44,356 nt of DNA, taken from assembly GCA_934699135.1 (NCBI GenBank), contig CAKUVM010000010.1:1-44356 (forward strand), read 5' to 3'. The stretch comes from an uncultured Bacteroidales bacterium. GTDB lineage: Bacteria; Bacteroidota; Bacteroidia; Bacteroidales; Marinilabiliaceae. A program made the position numbers and the translations under genes. This document shows, piece by piece, positions 7,703-14,543 of this stretch; position 1 is the stretch's first letter, and every line of letters begins with the position of its first letter. The notes beneath the pieces are model-generated. The model did not search any database, was not told the origin of the DNA, and was given only the letters and a program-made list of their open reading frames with translations.

Positions 7703-8428
7703 ATGCTTTTCAACAACATGATGGAACGTATTTTCGAGATCTTCCGCCGGGCCCAGTCGTGGGTGACGGCTCATTGGCGCGTCGTCATGGCCTTGCTCTG
7801 CATGGTGGTCTTTATGCAGCAGTGCACCATCAATCGCCTCCATTGGGAGCTGGACAGGCTCTCGCGCCCCGTGCGCCCCGACGTCTCGGCCGATTCGGCC
7901 ATCCGCGGCGCTGTGGCGGACACGGCCTCGGCTCCCGCCGCTGTGGCGGACACGGCCTCGGCAGCCGTGCGGCAGGGTGGGGCGGCACCGGCCGGCTCTT
8001 TCCCCGTGTGGGGCGTGGCGCTGATTGTCTTGGCCGTGGTGGCTGTCTTTGGTGCGGTGGCCTATATGTGGGTCAACGCCATATTCCCCATCGGGCTGAG
8101 TTTCCGCGGCCGTCTGGCGCAAAACGCCCAGGGGCAGCTCATCTTCTCCATCAGGGTGCGCAACCGCTCGCGAAAGGTGGTGGAGCTGGACCATGCGCAG
8201 GTCAACTTTGTCATGGGTCCCTCGCAGGTGCGGCGGTTCCGAGCCGGCGTGCCCACGCTGCCCATCTCGCTCCAGCCCAAGACGGGCTATGAGGCGCAAA
8301 TCAACCTCACGGGTCTCATCTCGGCCAATATTGAGCTTTGCAAGGCCAAGGCCATAAGCCTGAGCCTCATTGCCAACGGGCGCATGCACTCCACGCTGCC
8401 GAGGCCTGTCAAGTTCAAGACCGCTTAA
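7703..8428 (+). CDS. Membrane protein of unknown function
   Basis: A 241-residue protein, if translation begins at the first ATG; ATGs at 7718 and 7721 are alternatives, and the candidate -7 at 7687-7694 would leave almost no leader for the first. It has a hydrophobic segment near 25-41 (MALLCMVVFMQQ), a linker rich in alanine and aspartate with a tenfold-residue repeat, a second membrane segment near 101-123, and a C-terminal beta-rich domain (about 130-241) that resembles a small Ig-like or LEA-type fold facing the periplasm. I recognise no family. The next gene begins 11 bases after the stop, so the two probably form an operon. Confidence 0.75.
   Translation: MLFNNMMERIFEIFRRAQSWVTAHWRVVMALLCMVVFMQQCTINRLHWELDRLSRPVRPDVSADSAIRGAVADTASAPAAVADTASAAVRQGGAAPAGSFPVWGVALIVLAVVAVFGAVAYMWVNAIFPIGLSFRGRLAQNAQGQLIFSIRVRNRSRKVVELDHAQVNFVMGPSQVRRFRAGVPTLPISLQPKTGYEAQINLTGLISANIELCKAKAISLSLIANGRMHSTLPRPVKFKTA
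7910..7962 (+). repeat. 30-bp in-frame tandem repeat
   Basis: The 23-bp string that begins gctgtggcggacac occurs at 7910-7932 and again at 7940-7962, period 30 bp. It encodes two copies of AVADTASA in the linker of the membrane protein at 7703-8428. Copy number could change by slippage without shifting the frame. Confidence 0.8.
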
Positions 8429-8439
8429 GCGCGCGCCAA

Positions 8440-9075
8440 GTGGGCTTCCTCTCTGTCTTCCGCAGGGCGTGGGCGCGATACAGGGCGCGCAAGTCGGCGC
8501 GCAGCGTGGTGGTGGATTTCCTCTTCCTGGCCGCGGTGGTGGTGGCCGCCGCGCCTCCGTTGCGCCGCGGCGTCATGACCTACGCCTTGCGCGTGACGCT
8601 GGTGCAGCCGCAACCCTATGACAAAATCGTCTTCCTTGGCCAGGCCGATGGAGCTTGGCTCCTAACCCCCGAGGGGCGGGACACTCTGCTCTCTTTCCCG
8701 CCCCGACGGCCCGCCCTGGTCAACGTGGGCAGCGTATGGAGCGCGCAGAGCCGCGCCGAGATGAGGTCTATGGCAGCGGCCGCCGCGAGGCTGCGGGGTC
8801 GTGTGGACTTCTTTTTCGTCTCGGCCGATGAGCCTGACGACGTGTTGGGCTACTTGCGCCGCCGCGGCTATTCGGCCCTGCGCCCGCTCTTTGTGCCGCA
8901 GGCCGGCGTGGCCTCAGCAGAAGAGGGAGACGGCTTTGTGGCGCAGATGGCCATGAGCGTCCCGTCGTCCATTGTGGTGAACGGCTCAGGCCAGGTGGTG
9001 GCTAAGAAACTTGGGGCCGCGCGGTGGGCCGGCGCGCGGGCCGAGGCCATCTTCCGGCAGGCCCAGGAGAGGTAG
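8440..9075 (+). CDS. Membrane-anchored thioredoxin-fold protein lacking the redox cysteines
   Basis: The GTG at 8440 is chosen because it follows the upstream stop by 11 bases and precedes an N-terminal anchor; the longer frame would overlap the upstream gene. The 211-residue product has a membrane segment (about 22-38) and then a TlpA/thioredoxin-like domain: PALVNVGSVW leads to W-S-A-Q-S-R at 100-105 where TlpA proteins have W-C-x-x-C-R, then AEM, a VDFFFVSADEP strand, and the cis-proline loop SVPSS (Pro 175) followed by IVVNGSGQVV. Both catalytic cysteines are thus serines. It cannot do thiol-disulfide exchange in the usual way; a binding or scaffold role is likely. Its neighbour is the membrane protein just upstream. 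Confidence 0.75.
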   Translation: MGFLSVFRRAWARYRARKSARSVVVDFLFLAAVVVAAAPPLRRGVMTYALRVTLVQPQPYDKIVFLGQADGAWLLTPEGRDTLLSFPPRRPALVNVGSVWSAQSRAEMRSMAAAAARLRGRVDFFFVSADEPDDVLGYLRRRGYSALRPLFVPQAGVASAEEGDGFVAQMAMSVPSSIVVNGSGQVVAKKLGAARWAGARAEAIFRQAQER

Positions 9076-9106
9076 GTGGGTGAGGGAAATACTCACAAAC
9101 ATTGTG

Positions 9107-9147
9107 GCCGCTGATGTCTCGTTGTCAAGACGCCAGCGGCATTTTTT
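9107..9147 (+). terminator. Terminator after the thioredoxin-fold gene
   Basis: Stem gccgctg (9107-9113) with cagcggc (9134-9140), extended inside by gtct/agac, followed by a run of six T (9142-9147). It ends the 7703-9075 operon. Confidence 0.85.
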
Positions 9148-9240
9148 ATTCTATCACTTTGGGAGTCAGTGCCGTATGATGAGCTAGGGCGAGGAATGGC
9201 CTTTGTTTTAAGAATAAGTCAAAATAGTCATCTGTGAGTA

Positions 9241-9271
9241 TTGCGCGCCAAGGCACGCGGCCATACCTTTG
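9241..9271 (+). promoter_or_regulatory. Strong consensus promoter of an orphan transcript
   Basis: TTG (9241-9243), 20 bases, then TACCTTTG (9264-9271): a full match to the Bacteroidetes promoter. The next protein gene starts 345 bases further on and a terminator lies between, so this promoter appears to drive a separate RNA. The same -7 octamer, TACCTTTG, is found at the probable rRNA promoter at 44182. Confidence 0.65.
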
Positions 9272-9277
9272 CGATGT

Positions 9278-9575
9278 TGAAAGTCGGTGCCACGACAAGA
9301 CAACAATGAAAGTGTCACGCGCCCAACGGGGCCGGGGCTGAAGCGCAGCGATTGCGCGTGCCATGTATCGTTCTTTGGTTTTTTGAGCGGCGCGCCGGTT
9401 GGCCACGATGCGGCCGTCGTGTCGCGCCCGCCTTGCTTGGCAATGTGGGCGAAAAAATGGTTTTTTGTTGATTGTGGCGGCGTGCCGCCGCGGCGAGGTT
9501 CTAACGCCGCGGGGTCGGCAGTGCCGCCAGAAGCGGAGGCGGGCTTCGGCTCATCTCCGCTTTCTCTTTTTATAG
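9278..9575 (+). ncRNA. Candidate structured non-coding RNA, about 300 nt
   Basis: The stretch is bounded by a consensus promoter (9241-9271) and a terminator (9531-9570). It is rich in inverted repeats, for example ggcggcgtgccgcc near 9476-9489. The only forward frame of any length (from 9287, 104 codons) runs through the terminator and its product has no recognisable feature; the minus-strand frame (9146-9406) has none either. I looked for tmRNA, RNase P RNA and SRP RNA signatures and found none. The start is inferred from promoter spacing. The identity is unknown. Confidence 0.35.
9531..9570 (+). terminator. Terminator of the orphan transcript
   Basis: Stem aagcggag (9531-9538) with ctccgctt (9555-9562), followed by tctctttttat. 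It sits 47 bases before the tcdA start codon and so separates the upstream transcript from tcdA. Confidence 0.75.
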
Positions 9576-9583
9576 TAACTTCG
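9576..9583 (+). promoter_or_regulatory. Candidate -7 element of tcdA
   Basis: TAACTTCG matches the TAnnTTCG variant seen at several gene starts in this window and lies 33 bases before the tcdA start codon. No -33 TTG is evident. Confidence 0.4.
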
Positions 9584-9616
9584 CGGTGTATAGTAACCTA
9601 ACACCAGAATCATAAA

Positions 9617-10477
9617 GTGGATATTGCCGACAGCGCGCTCCGCCGGACGGAGCTTCTCTTGGGGTCTGAGGCCATGGGCCGCCTGGCCCGCGCCAGGGTG
9701 ATAATTTTCGGTGTCGGAGGCGTGGGCTCGTGGTGCGCGGAGAGCTTGGTGCGCAGCGGCATAAGGGACATCACGCTGGTCGATTCTGACCGCGTGTGCG
9801 TCACCAACGTCAACAGGCAGCTTATGGCCACGCTCCAGACCGTGGGGCAGGTCAAGGTGTGCGCCCTCCGAGACCGTCTGCTCTCCATCAACCCCCGCGC
9901 CTCGGTGACGGCCGTGCAGAAAATCTACACGGCCGAGACGGCCGATGAGTTTGACCTCGACGCCTATGACTATGTGGTGGACGCCATAGACAGCCTCAAA
10001 GACAAGGCCCTGCTCATTCTCCGCGCGTGCCGGAGCAAGGCGCGTTTCATATCGTCAATGGGCGCCGCCCTGAAGATGGACGCGTCACAAATCCGCATGG
10101 TGGAGTTTTGGGATGCCAAGGGCTGCCCCCTGGCCCGCGCCTTGCGCAAGAAGTTCAAGCGCGACGGGGTGAGGCCGGCGCGCAAGTTTAAGTGCGTCTT
10201 CAGTCCCGAGCTGCTGACCAACAAGGGGCGGGAGACGTCTTGCGGCACAGACAAATGCGTGTGTCCCAAGGGAGACCGCGGTCCCGGGGACCCCTCTCTC
10301 CTCAACCACGAGTGGTGTTCTTCAAAAGCGCAGATCAACGGCACGGTGGCGCACATAACGGCCATCTTCGGGCTTATGATTGCGGGCGAGATTGTCCGCC
10401 AACTGGCCGATGACGAGAAACCCGCGCCACTGGTGGCGGACACAACGACGGAAAGCATGAACAACGATAATGGGTAA
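9617..10477 (+). CDS. tcdA: tRNA threonylcarbamoyladenosine dehydratase (TcdA/CsdL)
   Basis: A GTG-initiated 286-residue ThiF/E1-like protein; no nearer ATG precedes the conserved core. It has the nucleotide-binding loop GVGGVGS (32-38), LVDSDRVCVTNVNRQ (about 54-68) and VVDAIDS, the pattern of TcdA rather than of ThiF or MoeB. Cysteine pairs around CGTDKCVCP may bind metal. TcdA uses ATP to dehydrate t6A at position 37 of ANN-decoding tRNAs to cyclic t6A. The C-terminal tail after about residue 265 is low-complexity. It overlaps the next gene by 8 bases, suggesting coupled translation. Confidence 0.9.
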   Translation: MDIADSALRRTELLLGSEAMGRLARARVIIFGVGGVGSWCAESLVRSGIRDITLVDSDRVCVTNVNRQLMATLQTVGQVKVCALRDRLLSINPRASVTAVQKIYTAETADEFDLDAYDYVVDAIDSLKDKALLILRACRSKARFISSMGAALKMDASQIRMVEFWDAKGCPLARALRKKFKRDGVRPARKFKCVFSPELLTNKGRETSCGTDKCVCPKGDRGPGDPSLLNHEWCSSKAQINGTVAHITAIFGLMIAGEIVRQLADDEKPAPLVADTTTESMNNDNG

Positions 10478-10652
10478 ATCTCTCCGCCGCTCGAATGACA
10501 AGGTCATAGCGGGCGTATGTGGCGGCATTGCCGAATATTTCGACGTGGACAAGACCATTGTGAGGCTCGTCTACGCCCTCGCCACCATCTTCACGGCCTT
10601 CTCCGGAGTGCTGGTCTATCTCATCCTCTGCCTCGTCATGCCCAGAGGCTGA
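10470..10652 (+). CDS. PspC-domain small membrane protein
   Basis: A 60-residue protein that is almost entirely a PspC domain: LRRSNDKVIAGVCGGIAEYF, then DVDKTIVRLVYAL and one hydrophobic segment (about 38-57). PspC domains anchor stress-response regulators to the inner membrane. Stand-alone copies are common in Bacteroidetes and their role is not known. It begins 8 bases inside the end of tcdA, so the two are translated from one message. Confidence 0.85.
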   Translation: MGKSLRRSNDKVIAGVCGGIAEYFDVDKTIVRLVYALATIFTAFSGVLVYLILCLVMPRG

Positions 10653-10677
10653 CGCGGCGAACCAAACAACTGTATTT

Positions 10678-12315
10678 ATGAAAATCAAGAGTGGTATGAT
10701 AGCGGCCGCCGCGTTGGCCGCCACGCCCGCGCTGGCCTGCACCAATTTCATCGTAACGCCCGGGGCCAGTGCCGACGGCAGCACCATCTGCACCTACAAT
10801 GCCGATGACTATGGCATGTTCGCCGGTCTCTGCTACTACCCCGCATCCGTCAACGCCCGCGGCGCGATGCGCGACATTGTGAATTGGGACTCGCATAAAT
10901 GGGTCGGGCAGATTCCTGAGGCGGAGCGCACATATAGCGTCATAGGCAACATCAATGAGCATCAGCTCACCATTGCCGAGACAACATACGGTGGCCGGGA
11001 GGAGATGGTGGACACCGCCGGGCTGCTAGACTATGGCAGCCTCATCTACCTCACGCTCCAGAGGTCCCGCACGGCCTCCGAGGCCATAACCGTCATGACC
11101 ACCCTGGCCGAGACCTACGGATATAGCTCCGAGGGCGAGACTTTCTCCATCTGCGACCCGCATGAGGCGTGGATCATGGAGATGATGGGCCGCGGCCCCG
11201 GATCGCGCGGCGTGGTGTGGGTGGCCGTGAGGGTGCCGGACGGCATGATATGCGCCCACGCCAACCAGAGCCGAATTGGCAAGTTCAACCAGTTGGGGCT
11301 GCCCAAGGGGCACGTGCGGGCGTCGAAAGACGTGGTGCGCTACGCCCGTCAGATGGGGTGGTACTCCGGCCTCGATGCCGACTTCTCTTGGAAAGACGCC
11401 TACGCCCGACCCGACATGGAGGGCCGACGCTTCTGCGACGCCCGCGTGTGGAGCTTTTTCCGCCACCATGCCGACGTGAGCGCCTATGAGCCTTGGGCCG
11501 TGGGGCGAGATGCCGAGGCCGCCGACATGCCTCTGTGGGTTCGTCCGGACAAGAAGCTCACGCTCCACGACGTCATGATGGACATGCGCGACCACTATGA
11601 GGGCACGCCTCTCAGCCTGGCGGACACCACCAGCCTGGCCGGAGGCCCATGGCTCATGCCTTACCGCCCCACGCCTCTGACTTTCAAGGGCCATGACGGC
11701 AAGACGTATTTTATGGAGCGCCCCACAAGCACGCAGCAGACGGCTTTCACCTTCGTGAGCCAGATGAGGGCCTACATGCCCGACCACATCGGCGGAGTCC
11801 TCTGGTTTGGCAATGACGACGCCAACATGGTGGCCTACACCCCCGTCTACTGCTCCATGACGCGCCGCCCCTTGTGCTACAACACCCCCGACGCCGGCCC
11901 CGTGACCTTCTCCTTCGCCAACGCCTTTTGGGTCTGCAACTGGGTCAGCAACATGGTCTACCCCCGCTACTCGGCCCTCTTCCCCGACCTCGAGGCCGCC
12001 CGAGACAGCCTCGAGGCGCAGTTCCTTGCCCGTCAGGCCGGCGTGGAGGCGCAGGCCGCCGCCATGCCTAAAGACAAGGCGGCCGCGTTTCTCAACGACC
12101 ACTCCATAGCCGCCGCGCAGCAGATGATGCAGCGGTGGAACGAATTGGCCATACTCCTCATTGTCAAGCATAACGATATGGCCGTAAAGCCGCAGGCGCC
12201 AGACGGCTCTTTCCTCCTCACGCCAGAGGGGCTGGGACAGCGCGTCAGCAGGCCAGGCTACCCCTCGCCCGTGCGGCGGATGCTCATTGAGAGGGGAGAC
12301 ATAGAGGCCGAGTAG
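10678..12315 (+). CDS. Secreted C69-family dipeptidase
   Basis: The 545-residue protein has a signal peptide ending in ALA, then Cys21-Thr-Asn-Phe. Removal of the leader exposes Cys21 as the N-terminal nucleophile of an Ntn-hydrolase, as in PepD/dipeptidase A (family C69); the ADGST and TYNADDY segments that follow fit this family. ALAC is not a proper lipobox, so I prefer signal peptidase I cleavage. The body has NINEHQLTIAETT and FSICDPHEAWIMEMMG, both characteristic. It probably cleaves dipeptides in the periplasm. It starts 25 bases after the PspC gene, so it may belong to the same operon, and ends at a terminator. Confidence 0.92.
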   Translation: MKIKSGMIAAAALAATPALACTNFIVTPGASADGSTICTYNADDYGMFAGLCYYPASVNARGAMRDIVNWDSHKWVGQIPEAERTYSVIGNINEHQLTIAETTYGGREEMVDTAGLLDYGSLIYLTLQRSRTASEAITVMTTLAETYGYSSEGETFSICDPHEAWIMEMMGRGPGSRGVVWVAVRVPDGMICAHANQSRIGKFNQLGLPKGHVRASKDVVRYARQMGWYSGLDADFSWKDAYARPDMEGRRFCDARVWSFFRHHADVSAYEPWAVGRDAEAADMPLWVRPDKKLTLHDVMMDMRDHYEGTPLSLADTTSLAGGPWLMPYRPTPLTFKGHDGKTYFMERPTSTQQTAFTFVSQMRAYMPDHIGGVLWFGNDDANMVAYTPVYCSMTRRPLCYNTPDAGPVTFSFANAFWVCNWVSNMVYPRYSALFPDLEAARDSLEAQFLARQAGVEAQAAAMPKDKAAAFLNDHSIAAAQQMMQRWNELAILLIVKHNDMAVKPQAPDGSFLLTPEGLGQRVSRPGYPSPVRRMLIERGDIEAE

Positions 12316-12338
12316 GGACCCGGCCGAGAGAATAAAAC

Positions 12339-12383
12339 GCGCCGACGCCGCTTCTCCAGTTGCTGGAGGAGTGGTGTCGGCGC
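12339..12383 (+). terminator. Terminator after the C69 dipeptidase
   Basis: Outer stem gcgccgac (12339-12346) with gtcggcgc (12376-12383), continued by an inner stem around ctccag-ttg-ctggag, followed by tttgcgtgttt. The T-run is modest but the stem is long. Confidence 0.7.
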
Positions 12384-12420
12384 TTTGCGTGTTTGGCGGC
12401 GGGGGGGGGAGGCGGGAAGG

Positions 12421-12475
12421 TTTGTTTCCTTCTCAAAAGGAAACAAATCGCAAAATCTTTCCTTCCGAGAAGGAA
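12421..12475 (+). promoter_or_regulatory. Paired hairpins with a mutually exclusive alternative fold
   Basis: Hairpin 1 has an 11-bp stem (12421-12431 with 12437-12447). Hairpin 2 has a 7-bp stem (12459-12465 with 12469-12475). The string ttccttctc (12426-12434) in hairpin 1 is also fully complementary to gagaaggaa (12467-12475) in hairpin 2, so an alternative 9-bp pairing would break both. This is the layout of a switch or attenuator, or of a dispersed repeat. It lies in the 348-base gap before the HNH operon; a nine-G run (12401-12409) and a further long inverted repeat (12542-12577, gtgtg/cacac ends) are also in that gap. I found no full promoter there. Confidence 0.4.
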
Positions 12476-12663
12476 GCAATGCCACCTTTTCCCCTGTGCC
12501 GTCACGAGCGACGCCCTGACTGACGCCCCTGCGCTCAAAAAGTGTGCGAAAAACTTTGCCGCTGTTTTTTTTCACACATTTGTTCTGGGTTAGCGGAAGC
12601 TCCGCCACAGCCCGCCTCACCCTTTAGGGGTGTATCAATCATAAAAAACTGACACGCACCGAA

Positions 12664-14268
12664 ATGGATAGTTTTGTCAAACAAGTGGGAATGCAAGAGC
12701 CCTTCGGCGGGAGCTCGGCCAATGACACTCTCTTCTCGCAATATGAGCGGGCCGTGGTTCAGAGCCTCATCACGTCTTTTGGCCTAGACCTCTTCATAAA
12801 AGACCAGCACGGCGGCGATGTCGACACCATACACAACGTCCGCCAGATTGGCCGCGACCCGCTCATGCGCTATAAGGACAAGGCCAATGAGTTTGGCTAT
12901 GAGAACCGTATGCAATATAACGAGTACGTCAAAGGGGCAGTGGGCGGCGGCAGCTCGGACTATCGCGGGCGGGTCGGCGCTTGGTCTGTTGACGAATATA
13001 CGGGCAAGCCGCTGACGCTCAAAGACAACCCGCAAGTTGATCACGTCATCTCCACCAAAGAGATGTGGGATGACAGGGCCTACGCCCTCACCCAGCTGCG
13101 CGGGTTAGACACGAGAGACAGCGGAGGCTTTGACAAGTGGGCGTATAACGACTCCGAGAAGGCAAAGTTTCGCCGCGAGCTCTCAGAGTCGCCGGAGAAT
13201 ATGGCGTGGACCAACGGCCCGCTCAACCAGTCGATGGGCAAGACGCCCATCCGCGAATATGTGGCGCGTCATCCCGAACTGTCAGAGGAGACAAAGCGGA
13301 GGATGCTGGAGAAAGACGCCGCGGCGCACCGTGCCTATGACAAGAAGTTGGAGCAAAACTATTACTCAAGCGACTATTTCATCCGCGAGGCCGGCGGGGC
13401 GGCCCTCAAGAGGGGCGTGCAGATGGGGGCGCGCCAGGCCATAGGTCTGGTGTTGGCGGAAGTCTGGTATGCCGTGAGGGATGAGTTCCGCTCCGGGGCG
13501 GGAAGCCTGGCCTCCAAGTTCACCAAGATCGCCAACGGCATCAAAAAGGGGCTGAGCAACGCCAAGGCCAAGTGGCGAGAGCTGTGGGAAAAGTTCATCG
13601 AGGGCTCCGTGGCCGGTTTCCTCTCCTCGGTCACCACCACGCTGTGCAATATGTTCTTCTCAACGGCCAAGAACACCATCCGCATCCTTCGCCAGTCTTG
13701 GGCCAGCATAACCGAGGCCGCCAAGATTCTCATCATCAACCCCGACGGGCTGCTCTTTGGTGAGAGGTTCAGGGCCGCCGCCAAGATTTTGGCCACGGGG
13801 GCGAGCGTCGTGGCCGGCTATATGGTGGCCGAGGCCGTGGGCAAATACGTCTCCTTCATCCCGGTGCTTGGCGACGTCATCCAGACAGCACTTGGCGCCA
13901 TAGTCTCTGCCATTCTCTCTTGCTCGTTCCTCTACGCCATAGACCACAACCCCTTCTTCAACAAGGTGGTGGAGATTTTCAACCGTGTGCCGACGCTTGA
14001 GAAGTTCGTGGCGCAGCTGAAGCAGGAGGGACGATATTTTGAGGAGTACGCGGCCAAGTTGATGCAGATCGACGTGCCCACATACAGGAGAGAGCTGGAC
14101 TGCTTCCGCGGCCTCTCCGACCAGCTCTCCCGTGCGACGAGCCAGCAGGAGGTCAACGTGATCCTCCGCGCGGCCTATGCGCGAAACGGCTGGAGCCTGC
14201 CTTTTGGTGGCTACTCCTCTCTAGATGAGGCTATGAGCGACCCTAATTTCGAGCTTCACTTCCGATGA
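12664..14268 (+). CDS. HNH nuclease-like protein with hydrophobic C-terminal half
   Basis: A 534-residue protein without signal peptide. An N-terminal conserved-looking block (DQHGGDVDTIHNVR, 47-60) is followed by an HNH-like core: VDHVIS with Asp126-His127, then ENMAWTNGPLNQSMGK with Asn179, Asn188 and Lys193, which matches the DH...N...N..K plan of HNH nucleases. A charged stretch (205-235) leads to an alanine/glycine-rich region (245-345) and a long hydrophobic block (about 376-424) that could lie in a membrane; the tail (440-534) is helical and charged. I do not recognise a named family. It overlaps the next gene by four bases (ATGA). Nucleic acid cleavage is inferred from the motif; the membrane link is inferred from hydrophobicity. 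Confidence 0.75.
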   Translation: MDSFVKQVGMQEPFGGSSANDTLFSQYERAVVQSLITSFGLDLFIKDQHGGDVDTIHNVRQIGRDPLMRYKDKANEFGYENRMQYNEYVKGAVGGGSSDYRGRVGAWSVDEYTGKPLTLKDNPQVDHVISTKEMWDDRAYALTQLRGLDTRDSGGFDKWAYNDSEKAKFRRELSESPENMAWTNGPLNQSMGKTPIREYVARHPELSEETKRRMLEKDAAAHRAYDKKLEQNYYSSDYFIREAGGAALKRGVQMGARQAIGLVLAEVWYAVRDEFRSGAGSLASKFTKIANGIKKGLSNAKAKWRELWEKFIEGSVAGFLSSVTTTLCNMFFSTAKNTIRILRQSWASITEAAKILIINPDGLLFGERFRAAAKILATGASVVAGYMVAEAVGKYVSFIPVLGDVIQTALGAIVSAILSCSFLYAIDHNPFFNKVVEIFNRVPTLEKFVAQLKQEGRYFEEYAAKLMQIDVPTYRRELDCFRGLSDQLSRATSQQEVNVILRAAYARNGWSLPFGGYSSLDEAMSDPNFELHFR

Positions 14269-14531
14269 GCTTCTGGTGCGACAAGTGTGGCGAGTGCTGC
14301 CGCAACATTGGCGGCGTGGCCCTCTATGCCGATCTTGACCGCGGCGACGGCGTCTGCCGACATCTGCGCGGCAACCTTTGCTCCGTCTACGAGACTAGGC
14401 CGCTAAAATGCAGGGTGGACGACGCCTACGCAGCCTTTTTCGCGCCGACGATGACAAAAGACGAATTCTATGAGCTGAACGCCAAGGCGTGCGAGGCTCT
14501 CAAACAGAAGAAACATAATCATATAAACTAA
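14265..14531 (+). CDS. YkgJ-family cysteine cluster protein
   Basis: An 88-residue protein with the pattern of the YkgJ (UPF0153) family: Cys5, Cys8, Cys11 and Cys12 (CDKCGECC), Cys31, Cys39 and, in the YETRPLKCR signature, Cys49. The family binds a metal, zinc or an iron-sulfur cluster, but its reaction is unknown. It starts inside the last codons of the HNH gene (ATGA overlap at 14265-14268) and ends 12 bases before the glycine-zipper gene, so the three must be one operon. It is at the short end for the family, keeping only the cluster and a brief tail. Confidence 0.85.
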   Translation: MSFWCDKCGECCRNIGGVALYADLDRGDGVCRHLRGNLCSVYETRPLKCRVDDAYAAFFAPTMTKDEFYELNAKACEALKQKKHNHIN

Positions 14532-14543
14532 AACCATTTCATC

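Noticed and set aside
9146..9406. 86-codon minus-strand frame in the gap before tcdA
   Set aside because: It overlaps the terminator and strong promoter region, has no start context or domain, and the plus-strand signals explain the region better.
10678..12315. C69 dipeptidase as a lipoprotein
   Set aside because: The cysteine after the leader is preceded by ALA, not a good lipobox, and is needed as the N-terminal nucleophile of the Ntn-hydrolase.
12401..12409. G9 tract as phase-variation site of the HNH operon
   Set aside because: No promoter could be placed around it, and runs of this length are expected a few times in a GC-rich window this size.
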